Assembly (NCBI GenBank): GCA_029240815.1
Contig: JARDZO010000272.1
Span: forward strand, 1 to 7,383
Reading direction: 5' to 3'
From: Brevibacillus sp.
GTDB taxonomy: Bacteria; Bacillota; Bacilli; Brevibacillales; Brevibacillaceae
DNA: 7,383 bases
The notes below the pieces were generated by a model. That model made no database searches. It was given only the letters and a program-made list of their open reading frames with translations, and had not been told where the DNA came from. The translations under genes and the position numbers were made by a program. Of this stretch, positions 1-6,182 are shown in pieces (position 1 is the stretch's first letter; each line of letters begins with the position of its first letter).

Positions 1-837
1 TGGGACACCTGCGTGCGCGTCAATGATTGCTACCGCTACAGCCGTTCCCGGACATAAACCCATCATCTCGGCAGCCTCTGCGGTCAGCTCACCTGCTTGA
101 GTCCCCAAAGGAAGGACATCGCCTGCAAGCTTTGTTTCGGTAAAATCTCCCAGTCTTTCGTCCAGCCGCTTGAAAAAGTGAGAGGAAGGATAGCCATCCT
201 GCTTGTGCCAGAATGCCTTGTAGCCCGCACTGCAGTTGCTTCTCACCAGATTTCCTGTCATTTGCTGCACGATCCAGTCTCCCGCTTCCACAAAGCGATG
301 AGCTGCTAGGTAAATGTCCGGAGCTTCATTCAGCACTTGCCAGACTTTTGCCACCATCCACTCCGAGGAGCTTTTTCCGCCATATCGCTCCATGAATGTC
401 TCGCCACTTGCTTTTGCCCATTCGTTGATCCGATTCGCTTCTTTTTGGGCAGCGTGATGCTTCCACAGCTTGACGTACGCATGCGGCTCGTCACGATAAC
501 GTGTCTGTACGCACAAAGGCTGGCCCTCGGCATCCACGGGCAAAATCGTGCACGAAGTAAAATCCACACCGATCCCGATGACTTGCGATGGACTCACACC
601 GGACATGCGAAGTACCGCCGGAACGGAGCTTCTCAATACTTCCAGATAATCTCCCGGGTGCTGCAGCGCCCAGTCCTGACCGAGTGTTCTTCCCGATCCT
701 GGCAGCCTCTCCACGATCGTCCCATGTCGGTACGGCGTCGAATGAATCGCGAGCTCGCCCCCTAGCTCCGTATCCGCGATCACGACTCTGCCTGACTCCG
801 TACCAAAATCAATCCCTATGACATACCGTTTCTCCAT
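1..837 (-). CDS. araB: L-ribulokinase (AraB, FGGY kinase family), C-terminal half beyond the window
   Basis: An FGGY-family kinase that phosphorylates L-ribulose to L-ribulose-5-phosphate in arabinose catabolism, in the cytoplasm. Only the first 279 residues are present; the family is about 560 long, and the frame is open to the window edge. The ATPase-fold start [11 protein letters not shown] is at residues 7-17. Further stretches match what I recall of Bacillus subtilis AraB almost word for word: [63 protein letters not shown] and VAIIDAH near the break. The ATG at 837 is preceded by the purine-rich AGGAGAGGAAAAG. It lies 51 bp after the phosphodiesterase gene in the same orientation and is probably the distal gene of the transporter operon. 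An arabinose kinase beside a Ugp-like importer and a GDPD is unexpected. The E. coli enzyme is known to accept several ketopentoses and some pentitols, so the substrate here may not be L-ribulose. The family call is very secure; the substrate is less so. Confidence 0.92.
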   Translation of the reverse strand, partial: MEKRYVIGIDFGTESGRVVIADTELGGELAIHSTPYRHGTIVERLPGSGRTLGQDWALQHPGDYLEVLRSSVPAVLRMSGVSPSQVIGIGVDFTSCTILPVDAEGQPLCVQTRYRDEPHAYVKLWKHHAAQKEANRINEWAKASGETFMERYGGKSSSEWMVAKVWQVLNEAPDIYLAAHRFVEAGDWIVQQMTGNLVRSNCSAGYKAFWHKQDGYPSSHFFKRLDERLGDFTETKLAGDVLPLGTQAGELTAEAAEMMGLCPGTAVAVAIIDAHAGVP

Positions 838-888
838 GGGCTTTTCCTCTCCTCAAGCATTTTGCTGGTATGAGAAGACGATGTCTCT

Positions 889-1650
889 CTATTGATTCAT
901 TCGCTCCCGTATTTGCATGGCAGGTACAGGATTGTTCACTGTCATCAGCAAAGATCCGCATCCCAGTGCATAGTAGACTTGCTGCTCGTCATCTGGGGAA
1001 TAGCACCAGGGGAGGATTCCCTGCTCCCTATATTCCTGTACAAGGCCTGGTGTCAACAGCTTCATGCTGATGCCGACCGCCCACATTTTGGACATAGTCC
1101 CGCCAGATCCGGATACATAGTTGGACATCAGCTCTGCTGGAAAGCCTTGTGTTTTACATTGGTACGTATCGTGTAGATGAGTAATCACTTCTGCATCAAA
1201 GCTGGTAAACACGCAGTTGGCTAGAATTCCGTGCTCCCGCAGGATGGAGACCGCGGCATCCGCGACCTCCTTGGCATCTGGGCTCGGCTTGATTTCCACA
1301 TTCAACAGGACATGCGGATAAGCGGCCAACAGCTCGCACAGCTCTTCCAGTGTAGGGATCTTGAGTCCCTCGTACACCTTTCCGAACCACCCGCCGGCAT
1401 CGAGTTGTTTCAACTCTTCCAGCGTATAGTCGCTCACTTTGCCTGATCCATTGGTCGTCCGGTCCACGGTTTCATCGTGAATGACCATGATGACCCGGTC
1501 TTTGGAGAAACGCAGATCGAACTCCAGCATGTCTGCCCCCAGCTCCATAGCCCGTTGAAATGCGAGCAGTGTATTCTCGGGATATGTGGACTTCCAGCCT
1601 CTGTGTGCAGATACGACAATCGCTTGCTGATTCTGCAGCTTTTCGATCAT
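889..1650 (-). CDS. Glycerophosphodiester phosphodiesterase (GDPD), cytoplasmic
   Basis: Hydrolyses glycerophosphodiesters to sn-glycerol-3-phosphate and an alcohol; a metal-dependent TIM barrel. The 253 residues match the usual size of the short GDPD form. The family motifs are intact: AHRGW at 15-19 (H16, R17), YPENTLLAF at 23-31, E43-F-D45, the catalytic IHD at 57-59 (H58), RTTNGSG at 64-70, and VEIKP at 118-122 (E119, K121). There is no signal peptide or membrane segment, so it acts inside the cell, on an imported diester. That differs from secreted GlpQ-type enzymes. The ATG at 1650 follows a GGAGGAGGAG site at 1658-1667, which sits just after the stop of the solute-binding protein gene; the gap is 18 bp, so co-transcription is likely. 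The C-terminal motif is TVNNP rather than the commoner T-D-x-P, a minor divergence. It could equally serve as a general UgpQ-type enzyme; the alcohol released cannot be read from the sequence. Confidence 0.93.
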   Translation of the reverse strand: MIEKLQNQQAIVVSAHRGWKSTYPENTLLAFQRAMELGADMLEFDLRFSKDRVIMVIHDETVDRTTNGSGKVSDYTLEELKQLDAGGWFGKVYEGLKIPTLEELCELLAAYPHVLLNVEIKPSPDAKEVADAAVSILREHGILANCVFTSFDAEVITHLHDTYQCKTQGFPAELMSNYVSGSGGTMSKMWAVGISMKLLTPGLVQEYREQGILPWCYSPDDEQQVYYALGCGSLLMTVNNPVPAMQIRERMNQ

Positions 1651-1668
1651 GTTGATGCTCCTCCTCCA

Positions 1669-2982
1669 TTACTCGCTGAGTAGACGATCCGCTTCTTTCT
1701 TGAACGTATCGAGTGTGGGTTCGATTTTTTGATTGTCGTACATGATCGCCTGGATCGCCTTGAAGAACTCTTGCATGATCTGCGGCCAAGCTACGTCCTT
1801 GTTCGTATCCACAGCGTATTGCAGCTGGTCATAAGCGACCTTGCGATTCGGATCCTTTGCCCACAGTTCTTTGATTCGCTCGGAATCCACCATCTTTTTG
1901 GTAAACGGCAAGTAACCGGAATCCAGAATAAACTGCTGACCGCCATTTGGATCGGTATTCACCCAATTGATAAACTCCCAGGCCGCGTCCTTTTTGCTAG
2001 AATCCGTCAGCATCACGATGTTGGCTCCGCCTGTAGGCGTAGCAAAGGCAACATCCTTTGGCAGGAAAGCAGTCACGTAATCAAATTTGGCGTTGCTTTT
2101 CACAGTTCCCATCACACCTGTTGACTGGAACATGATGCCGATCTTTTCACTGGTAAACATCTGGTTGACGATGTTGCCAGAGTCCTGTGCAGGCGGGTAG
2201 TACAAGGCGCCTGTGCTCTGCAAGTCTTTCAAGTATTGAAACGCTTTTACCCCTTCTCCCTTTTCAAAGCCGATCGAAGTTGCTTCGTCATTGAAAAACT
2301 TCCCGCCAGCCTGGCTGATCAAAGCAATGGGATACCACGTGTCGTACGGCATGCTGAGCCCGTAACGTTTGACTTCCCCGTTTTCTTTTACGACGAGTGC
2401 TTCGGATGCTTTCTTCAATTCATCCCACGTCGTTGGGATTGCCAGACCTTTTTCATCCAGCATCGTCTTGTTGATGTGCATGATCGGAGTAGAGCGGTTC
2501 AGTGGCAGCGACACCAGCTTGTCATGAAATACGGAATGTCCCATCAGCCCTTCGGGAAAATCATCCTTGCTCGTATTGGACTTTGCCATGAAGGGAGTCA
2601 AGTCTTCCAAGACCTCTGCTTCGGCAAACATCTGAACGTACGCGCGCTCCAGCATAGTGATGTCAGGTGCTGTCTTCGCTGCGATCGACTGCTGCAGCTT
2701 GGTGACTGTCTCGTCGTAGCTGCCTTGGAACGTCCCGACTACTTCGATATTTTCATGCGTATCATTGAAACGCTTGATCATGGCACTAATGTATTCGCCG
2801 TTTTTGCCACCCAAGGAATGCCAGAACTGTACTGTGGTCTTGCCTGCCGGGCTCGATGCTGCAGGTGGCTGGTTGGAAGGAGCTGGCGAGGAGGCTTGTG
2901 GCTCTCCACCTGAACATCCTGCGAGTACCCCGGAAACTACAGTGGTCGCCGCCAGTACGATAGCTGATAACTTTTTGTTCAT
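1669..2982 (-). CDS. ABC transporter solute-binding lipoprotein, UgpB-like (family 1)
   Basis: The extracellular, membrane-anchored receptor of the importer encoded just upstream. It has 437 residues from the ATG at 2982. A lipoprotein signal MNKKLSAIVLAATTVV ends in the lipobox LAGC, with lipidated Cys23, followed by a Ser/Pro/Ala-rich linker. The mature domain opens with VQFWHSLGG and continues RFNDTHENIEV, GTFQGSYDE, LPLNRSTPIMHINK and SGYLPFTKK. All of these align with the glycerol-3-phosphate / glycerophosphocholine binder UgpB as I remember it (FWHSMEG, RFN, YKGNYEQ, PFNSSTPVLYYNK, TGYLPITK). Near the C-terminus the UgpB stretch around a ligand-contacting arginine (RLGNMPQI) seems to be KDVAWPQI here, so the ligand may differ. 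The gene starts 21 bp after the second permease. An in-frame ATG at 2998-3000 would add six residues, but its own downstream bases form the Shine-Dalgarno for 2982, so 2982 is preferred. The family is certain; the exact solute is not. Confidence 0.93.
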   Translation of the reverse strand: MNKKLSAIVLAATTVVSGVLAGCSGGEPQASSPAPSNQPPAASSPAGKTTVQFWHSLGGKNGEYISAMIKRFNDTHENIEVVGTFQGSYDETVTKLQQSIAAKTAPDITMLERAYVQMFAEAEVLEDLTPFMAKSNTSKDDFPEGLMGHSVFHDKLVSLPLNRSTPIMHINKTMLDEKGLAIPTTWDELKKASEALVVKENGEVKRYGLSMPYDTWYPIALISQAGGKFFNDEATSIGFEKGEGVKAFQYLKDLQSTGALYYPPAQDSGNIVNQMFTSEKIGIMFQSTGVMGTVKSNAKFDYVTAFLPKDVAFATPTGGANIVMLTDSSKKDAAWEFINWVNTDPNGGQQFILDSGYLPFTKKMVDSERIKELWAKDPNRKVAYDQLQYAVDTNKDVAWPQIMQEFFKAIQAIMYDNQKIEPTLDTFKKEADRLLSE

Positions 2983-2989
2983 TGAACTT

Positions 2990-2994
2990 CCTCC
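2990..2994 (-). promoter_or_regulatory. Ribosome binding site that fixes the solute-binding protein start
   Basis: A GGAGG with 7 nt to the ATG at 2982. It lies inside the six codons that an upstream in-frame ATG (3000) would add, and that upstream ATG has no comparable site. This favours the shorter lipoprotein, which also puts two lysines directly after MN, as usual for a signal peptide. Confidence 0.8.
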
Positions 2995-3003
2995 ATTCAT
3001 CTT

Positions 3004-3939
3004 TTATTTGATGCCGGAATAAACGAATGCCTTGACGATTTGTCTGGAAGCAAACAGGTACACAATCAGGATCGGGACGACCAGAACGACGTTGCCCGCC
3101 ATGATAATGTGCCAATTGCTGATACCCTCCGTCTCGCGCAGCATGGCAATTCCCATCGTGAGCGGACGGACAGCCTCTGAGTCTGTCATGACTAGCGGCC
3201 AGAAATAGTCGTTCCAGTGGCTGACGAAGCTGAACAATGCCACAGTGGAGATCGCAGGCATGGACATCGGAATCATGATCTTCCAAATAATCTTGAATTC
3301 GCTCGCATTATCCAATCTGGCTGACTCGATAATCTCCTGAGGAATTTGCATGAAGTACTGCCTGAGGAGGAAGATGCCGAATGCATTGGACATAAAGGGA
3401 AGGATCTGCGGCCACAGCGATTTGATCATGCCCGCATCCGCCAACATCAGATAAACAGGGATAAAAGTGACCTGTCCAGGAATCATGAAGGCAAGCAAGA
3501 CCATTCCAAACAACATTTTATTTCCGAAAAACTTGTACTGCGCGAATGCGTAGGCAGCTGGGATCATGACCGCAAGCTGCAGCACGATAATAGAGGTCGT
3601 GACGATCACGGAGTTTTTAAAATAGGTCAGGAAGGGACCTGCGCTCATGGCTTCCACAAAGTTGCTCCATTGCGGAGAAGCAGGGATCCAGGTAGGCGGA
3701 AACGTCATGGTCTCCTCAAATGTCTGGAGCGAGGTAGAAATCATCCATAAAAACGGGAAGATAAACCCCATGAGAACGACTGCTTTCCAGAACATGCTCC
3801 ATGTCTTTTGGACAGGACCGGCTCCCGGTTCAGGACCGGCTCCCGGTTCAGGACCGGCTCCCGGTTCAGGACCGGCTCCCGGTTCAGGACCGGCTCCCGT
3901 TTGCTTCTTCCCAGCTAGTTTTTCTCGTAGCGACAGCAC
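3004..3939 (-). CDS. ABC transporter inner-membrane permease, MalG/UgpE type, with repetitive N-terminal tail
   Basis: One of the two transmembrane subunits of the importer. It has 311 residues. The GTG start at 3939 is chosen because AAAAGGAGGTG lies just upstream, and no ATG is better placed. About six membrane segments can be seen, starting near residues 51-71, 109-133, 142-166, 179-196, 225-245 and 280-300. The cytoplasmic EAA loop that contacts the ATPase is at 205-224 (ESARLDNASEF...IMIP). Most family members have DGA in this loop; here it is DNA, as in the partner permease. Before the first membrane segment is a tail of about 50 residues in which G-A-G-P-E-P repeats four times plus a partial copy (residues 15-42). 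MalG-type permeases normally have a short N-terminus, so the tail is unusual and probably dispensable for transport. The gene is 39 bp after the first permease and 21 bp before the binding-protein gene. Confidence 0.93.
   Translation of the reverse strand: MLSLREKLAGKKQTGAGPEPGAGPEPGAGPEPGAGPEPGAGPVQKTWSMFWKAVVLMGFIFPFLWMISTSLQTFEETMTFPPTWIPASPQWSNFVEAMSAGPFLTYFKNSVIVTTSIIVLQLAVMIPAAYAFAQYKFFGNKMLFGMVLLAFMIPGQVTFIPVYLMLADAGMIKSLWPQILPFMSNAFGIFLLRQYFMQIPQEIIESARLDNASEFKIIWKIMIPMSMPAISTVALFSFVSHWNDYFWPLVMTDSEAVRPLTMGIAMLRETEGISNWHIIMAGNVVLVVPILIVYLFASRQIVKAFVYSGIK
3813..3902 (-). repeat. In-frame 18-bp minisatellite, five units, in the permease gene
   Basis: Five consecutive 18-bp units on the plus strand (CAGGACCGGCTCCCGGTT). 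The first four are identical, and the fifth ends CCCGTTT instead of CCCGGTT. On the coding strand each unit encodes Gly-Ala-Gly-Pro-Glu-Pro in frame. Copy number can therefore change without a frameshift. Each perfect unit also contains the dyad ACCGG-CTC-CCGGT (for example 3817-3829), so the mRNA can form a row of small hairpins. Near-identity of the units implies recent expansion by slippage or recombination. Confidence 0.95.
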
Positions 3940-3947
3940 CGGCTCGG

Positions 3948-3958
3948 CACCTCCTTTT
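3948..3958 (-). promoter_or_regulatory. Ribosome binding site for the GTG-started permease
   Basis: An AAAAGGAGGTG, close to a full match to the 16S rRNA tail, with 8 nt to the GTG at 3939. It supports GTG as the start. The site is strong, although the start codon is weak and a repeat-rich segment follows. Confidence 0.75.
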
Positions 3959-3978
3959 CGAAGTCGTATCGTGGGCGC

Positions 3979-4857
3979 TTATTGGTAATGAACCTTTTTG
4001 GAGAGCAAACGGAAGTAGATGAAGGTCAGCACCGTAATAATCGCCATCAAAACCACTCCAGTGGCGGACGCATAACCGATGCTGTTCGTTCTGAATTCAT
4101 AGATGTAGTAAACGAGCGTGGTCGTCGAACCATTCGGTCCCCCGCCCGTCATAATCTTGACGGTATCGAACACTTTAAACGAGCCGATGGTCATGATCAC
4201 CAGGATGAAAAAAAGCTGAGGTGAAATCATCGGCAGCGTAATCTTGTAAAACACTTTGAATTTACTGGCATTATCAAGGGCAGCAGCCTCATAGATCGTC
4301 TGCGGGATGTTTTTTAAGGCGGCTACGATGAGTAACGAGTAGTAACCAACGTTTTGCCATACCGAGACGATGATGACGGATAACAGCGAGGTACTGGAGC
4401 TCTGCAGCCACGGTAGAGCTGGAAGTCCAACCGCCTTCAGCGCAAAATTGAGCAGCCCGTAATTCGGTTCCATCAGCCACATCCACACCAGCGCAATCGA
4501 CACGATCGAAATGATATGCGGAGTAAAAATACCGGCTTGCACAATCGCATTGAAACGGGTATTTTGGTTCAACCATAAGGCGATGACGAGTGACAGCACC
4601 ATCGTTGCCACGACCACTCCGACCGTGTACAAAACGGTAGTGGTCAAAGCGTTGTAGAAATCGCCGCGGGAGAATATTTCCGTGTAGTTATCGGCCCCAA
4701 TGAACTTGCTTTTGTCCTTGTTCAACAAATTGTACTTGTACATGCTCAGCTTGATTAAATAAAGGATGGGGTATACGACAAAAAGGAGGATGCCGATCAT
4801 TGCCGGCAGGACCAAGGCATACGGGCGGACCTTTTGCCAGACTCTTGTCTTATTCAT
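3979..4857 (-). CDS. ABC transporter inner-membrane permease, MalF/UgpA type
   Basis: The partner transmembrane subunit of the importer, 292 residues, typical for UgpA-like proteins. The first membrane segment is around residues 12-36. Others lie near 71-96, 105-129, 157-181, a segment after the coupling loop (about 210-230), and one close to the C-terminus. The EAA coupling loop is at 190-209 (EAAALDNASKF...ITLP), followed by the family-typical GGGP-x-G-S-T-T-T-L stretch. There is no long periplasmic P2 loop as in E. coli MalF, which fits a Ugp/Msm-type importer. Its ATG overlaps the end of the ATPase gene by 8 bp (ATGAATAA), so the two are translationally coupled, with GAGG 8 nt upstream. 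A sugar or polyol-phosphate permease is certain at family level; the substrate is inferred only from the neighbours. Confidence 0.94.
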   Translation of the reverse strand: MNKTRVWQKVRPYALVLPAMIGILLFVVYPILYLIKLSMYKYNLLNKDKSKFIGADNYTEIFSRGDFYNALTTTVLYTVGVVVATMVLSLVIALWLNQNTRFNAIVQAGIFTPHIISIVSIALVWMWLMEPNYGLLNFALKAVGLPALPWLQSSSTSLLSVIIVSVWQNVGYYSLLIVAALKNIPQTIYEAAALDNASKFKVFYKITLPMISPQLFFILVIMTIGSFKVFDTVKIMTGGGPNGSTTTLVYYIYEFRTNSIGYASATGVVLMAIITVLTFIYFRLLSKKVHYQ

Positions 4858-5902
4858 GCTGCTTTCCTCGCAGTGCCCTCATATATTCGCCATGGCGAAC
4901 GTCATCCTGCGCGATGCGATGCTCGTCTTGCCCAAAGAAAAATAGCTTGGAAGCATCGACGCTGAGATAGACCTCTTGATCGACGGTGAAGCGGTCTTCA
5001 GTGCATTTGATCATAAATGAGTGTTGCTTCGTCTTTACCTGATAGATCGTCTCGGAACCTAGCATCTCCCTCGTCACGATCAGACCGCGAACGGAAAAAT
5101 GGGAATCCTGGCGTTCAGACGCCAAAATGGCACTCTCTGGTCGGAAGCCGAACTTTGCCTCGTCTACACCCAAGTCTGCTACGTTCATCGGAGGAACCCC
5201 GATAAACTGCGCCGCAAACAAGTTGTTCGGCTGGCGGTAGATGACTTCAGGGGCAGCCTCCTGTTGAATGTGTCCCTGATTCATCAAGACAATGGTGTCT
5301 GCCATCGACATTGCTTCCACCTGATCATGCGTCACATAGACAAAGGTGGTACCCAGCTTTTTATGTAGCTCGATTAGTTCGATGCGCATTTGTGCGCGAA
5401 GCTTGGCATCCAGATTGGATAAGGGCTCATCCATGAGAAAGACGGACGGCTTTTTCACCATCGCCCGGGCGAGAGCTACCCTCTGTCTCTGTCCTCCTGA
5501 GAGCATAGACGGCCTGCGATTCAGGTACGGGCTCAATCCGACTGTCTCGCTGATGCTTTCTACCAAACGGTTTCGTTCCTCTTTTCCCACCTTGTTGTTC
5601 TTCAAGCCGAATTCAATGTTTTCACGTACGGTCATCGTAGGGTACAGCGCATAGTTTTGAAACACCATGGCTACCCCTCTCTGACCTGGAGCAATATCTG
5701 TGACATCCTCTCCGCCGATAAGCACCGAGCCAGCGGTCTGACGATCCAGTCCTGCAATCATCCGCAGCAATGTCGTTTTCCCGCATCCCGAAGGCCCGAC
5801 CAACACGGTAAACTTCCCATCCTCAATCTTCAGGTTCAAATCTTTGATGATGACATTTTTCTCAAACGCTTGCGTAACATTCACAAACTCGATAGCTGCC
5901 AA
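4850..5902 (-). CDS. ugpC: ABC transporter ATP-binding protein, UgpC/MalK/MsmX family
   Basis: The ATPase that powers the importer, on the cytoplasmic face. It has 350 residues from the TTG at 5902. The motifs are complete: Walker A GPSGCGKTT (36-44), Q-loop QNYALYP (82-88), signature LSGGQRQR (134-141), Walker B VFLMDEP (154-160), D-loop SNLDAKLR (162-169), and switch His192 (VTHD). After about residue 230 comes the OB-fold regulatory domain of MalK relatives, with the typical GFRPE and MLGSE stretches. Several in this family (MsmX, UgpC) serve more than one importer, so it may not be dedicated. An upstream in-frame ATG at 5977 would add 25 residues (MSIIEQNCFS...), but it has no ribosome binding site and family members begin at the AIEFVNV strand; TTG 5902 has GGGGAGGAG just before it. 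It is the first gene of the transport operon. Binding-protein operons often have the receptor first, so this order is less usual. Confidence 0.95.
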   Translation of the reverse strand: MAAIEFVNVTQAFEKNVIIKDLNLKIEDGKFTVLVGPSGCGKTTLLRMIAGLDRQTAGSVLIGGEDVTDIAPGQRGVAMVFQNYALYPTMTVRENIEFGLKNNKVGKEERNRLVESISETVGLSPYLNRRPSMLSGGQRQRVALARAMVKKPSVFLMDEPLSNLDAKLRAQMRIELIELHKKLGTTFVYVTHDQVEAMSMADTIVLMNQGHIQQEAAPEVIYRQPNNLFAAQFIGVPPMNVADLGVDEAKFGFRPESAILASERQDSHFSVRGLIVTREMLGSETIYQVKTKQHSFMIKCTEDRFTVDQEVYLSVDASKLFFFGQDEHRIAQDDVRHGEYMRALRGKQHE

Positions 5903-5907
5903 TCGTA

Positions 5908-5916
5908 CTCCTCCCC
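5908..5916 (-). promoter_or_regulatory. Ribosome binding site that fixes the TTG start of the ATPase
   Basis: A GGGGAGGAG with 5 nt (TACGA) before the TTG at 5902. The competing ATG at 5977 is preceded by an AACGAACACAA stretch with no Shine-Dalgarno. The choice of 5902 leaves an untranslated leader of roughly 80 nt from the predicted promoter. Confidence 0.8.
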
Positions 5917-5984
5917 GTCCTGCACTCCCCGTATTCTCTTGTCCAATGGAGAAGCAGTTTTGCTCGATAATGCTCATTTGTGTT

Positions 5985-6023
5985 CGTTTTTATTATAAAT
6001 GGGCTTTTTACTGAAAATATGAA
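5985..6023 (-). promoter_or_regulatory. Putative promoter of the transporter operon
   Basis: A consensus -10 TATAAT (5997-5992) precedes the ATPase gene, with transcription predicted to start near 5985. No good -35 lies at 17-18 nt; the nearest candidate, TTCATA (6023-6018), is 20 nt away. A perfect -10 with a poor -35 is typical of promoters that need an activator or are controlled by an overlapping operator. The call rests on the -10 and its position only. Confidence 0.45.
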
Positions 6024-6031
6024 GCCCATTT
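5997..6031. repeat. Perfect 10-bp inverted repeat overlapping the promoter (candidate operator)
   Basis: AAATGGGCTT (5997-6006) and AAGCCCATTT (6022-6031) are exact reverse complements, separated by 15 bp. The left arm abuts and shares one base with the -10 hexamer, and the whole element spans about -12 to -46 of the predicted start. That is where a repressor would block polymerase. In RNA it could fold, but no T-run follows on either strand, so it is not a convincing terminator. No regulator gene is present in the window to pair with it. Confidence 0.6.
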
Positions 6032-6051
6032 TAAGAAATCGTAAACTTGAA

Positions 6052-6066
6052 TGATGACGCTTACAT
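6052..6066 (-). promoter_or_regulatory. Catabolite-response (cre)-like site
   Basis: The minus strand reads ATGTAAGCGTCATCA, one mismatch from the Bacillus cre pattern WTGNAANCGNWNNCW. It lies about 67-81 bases upstream of the predicted start, ahead of a carbon-uptake operon where CcpA control would be reasonable. A single 15-bp match could be chance. Confidence 0.35.
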
Positions 6067-6085
6067 TTTTACTTCTCTTCAACAC

Positions 6086-6131
6086 GGACAGGAGGAGCTT
6101 TTTTGCAACATCCCCTACTCCTCCTCTGTCC
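6086..6131. repeat. Strong imperfect hairpin in the intergenic region
   Basis: GGACAGGAGGAG (6086-6097) pairs with CTCCTCCTCTGTCC (6118-6131). The stem has 12 base pairs with a 2-nt bulge and a 20-nt loop. Read on the minus strand no T-run follows. On the plus strand CCGATTTTTA follows after a few bases, so at best it is a weak terminator for plus-strand transcripts. On the minus strand one arm contains a GGAGGAG that could act as a ribosome binding site for a 10-codon reading frame (6111-6079), and the other arm would hide it. Confidence 0.55.
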
Positions 6132-6182
6132 CGATTTTTACTCGCCAAATCTGCTCTGTGCTATAATCCTTGGTAAGGCTTG

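Noticed and set aside
2236..2913. A 225-codon plus-strand frame opposite the binding-protein gene
   Set aside because: It is entirely antisense to the UgpB-like gene and shows no domain or motif of its own.
2983..3000. ATG at 3000 as start of the solute-binding protein
   Set aside because: The six extra codons contain the ribosome binding site for ATG 2982 and spoil a normal lipoprotein signal peptide start.
5903..5977. ATG at 5977 as start of the ATPase
   Set aside because: There is no Shine-Dalgarno before it. The extra 25 residues have no counterpart in the family, and TTG 5902 has a strong site.
5997..6031. The 10-bp inverted repeat as an intrinsic terminator
   Set aside because: The loop is 15 nt, the stem is AT-rich at its base, and no T-run follows on either strand. 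Its overlap with a TATAAT fits an operator better.
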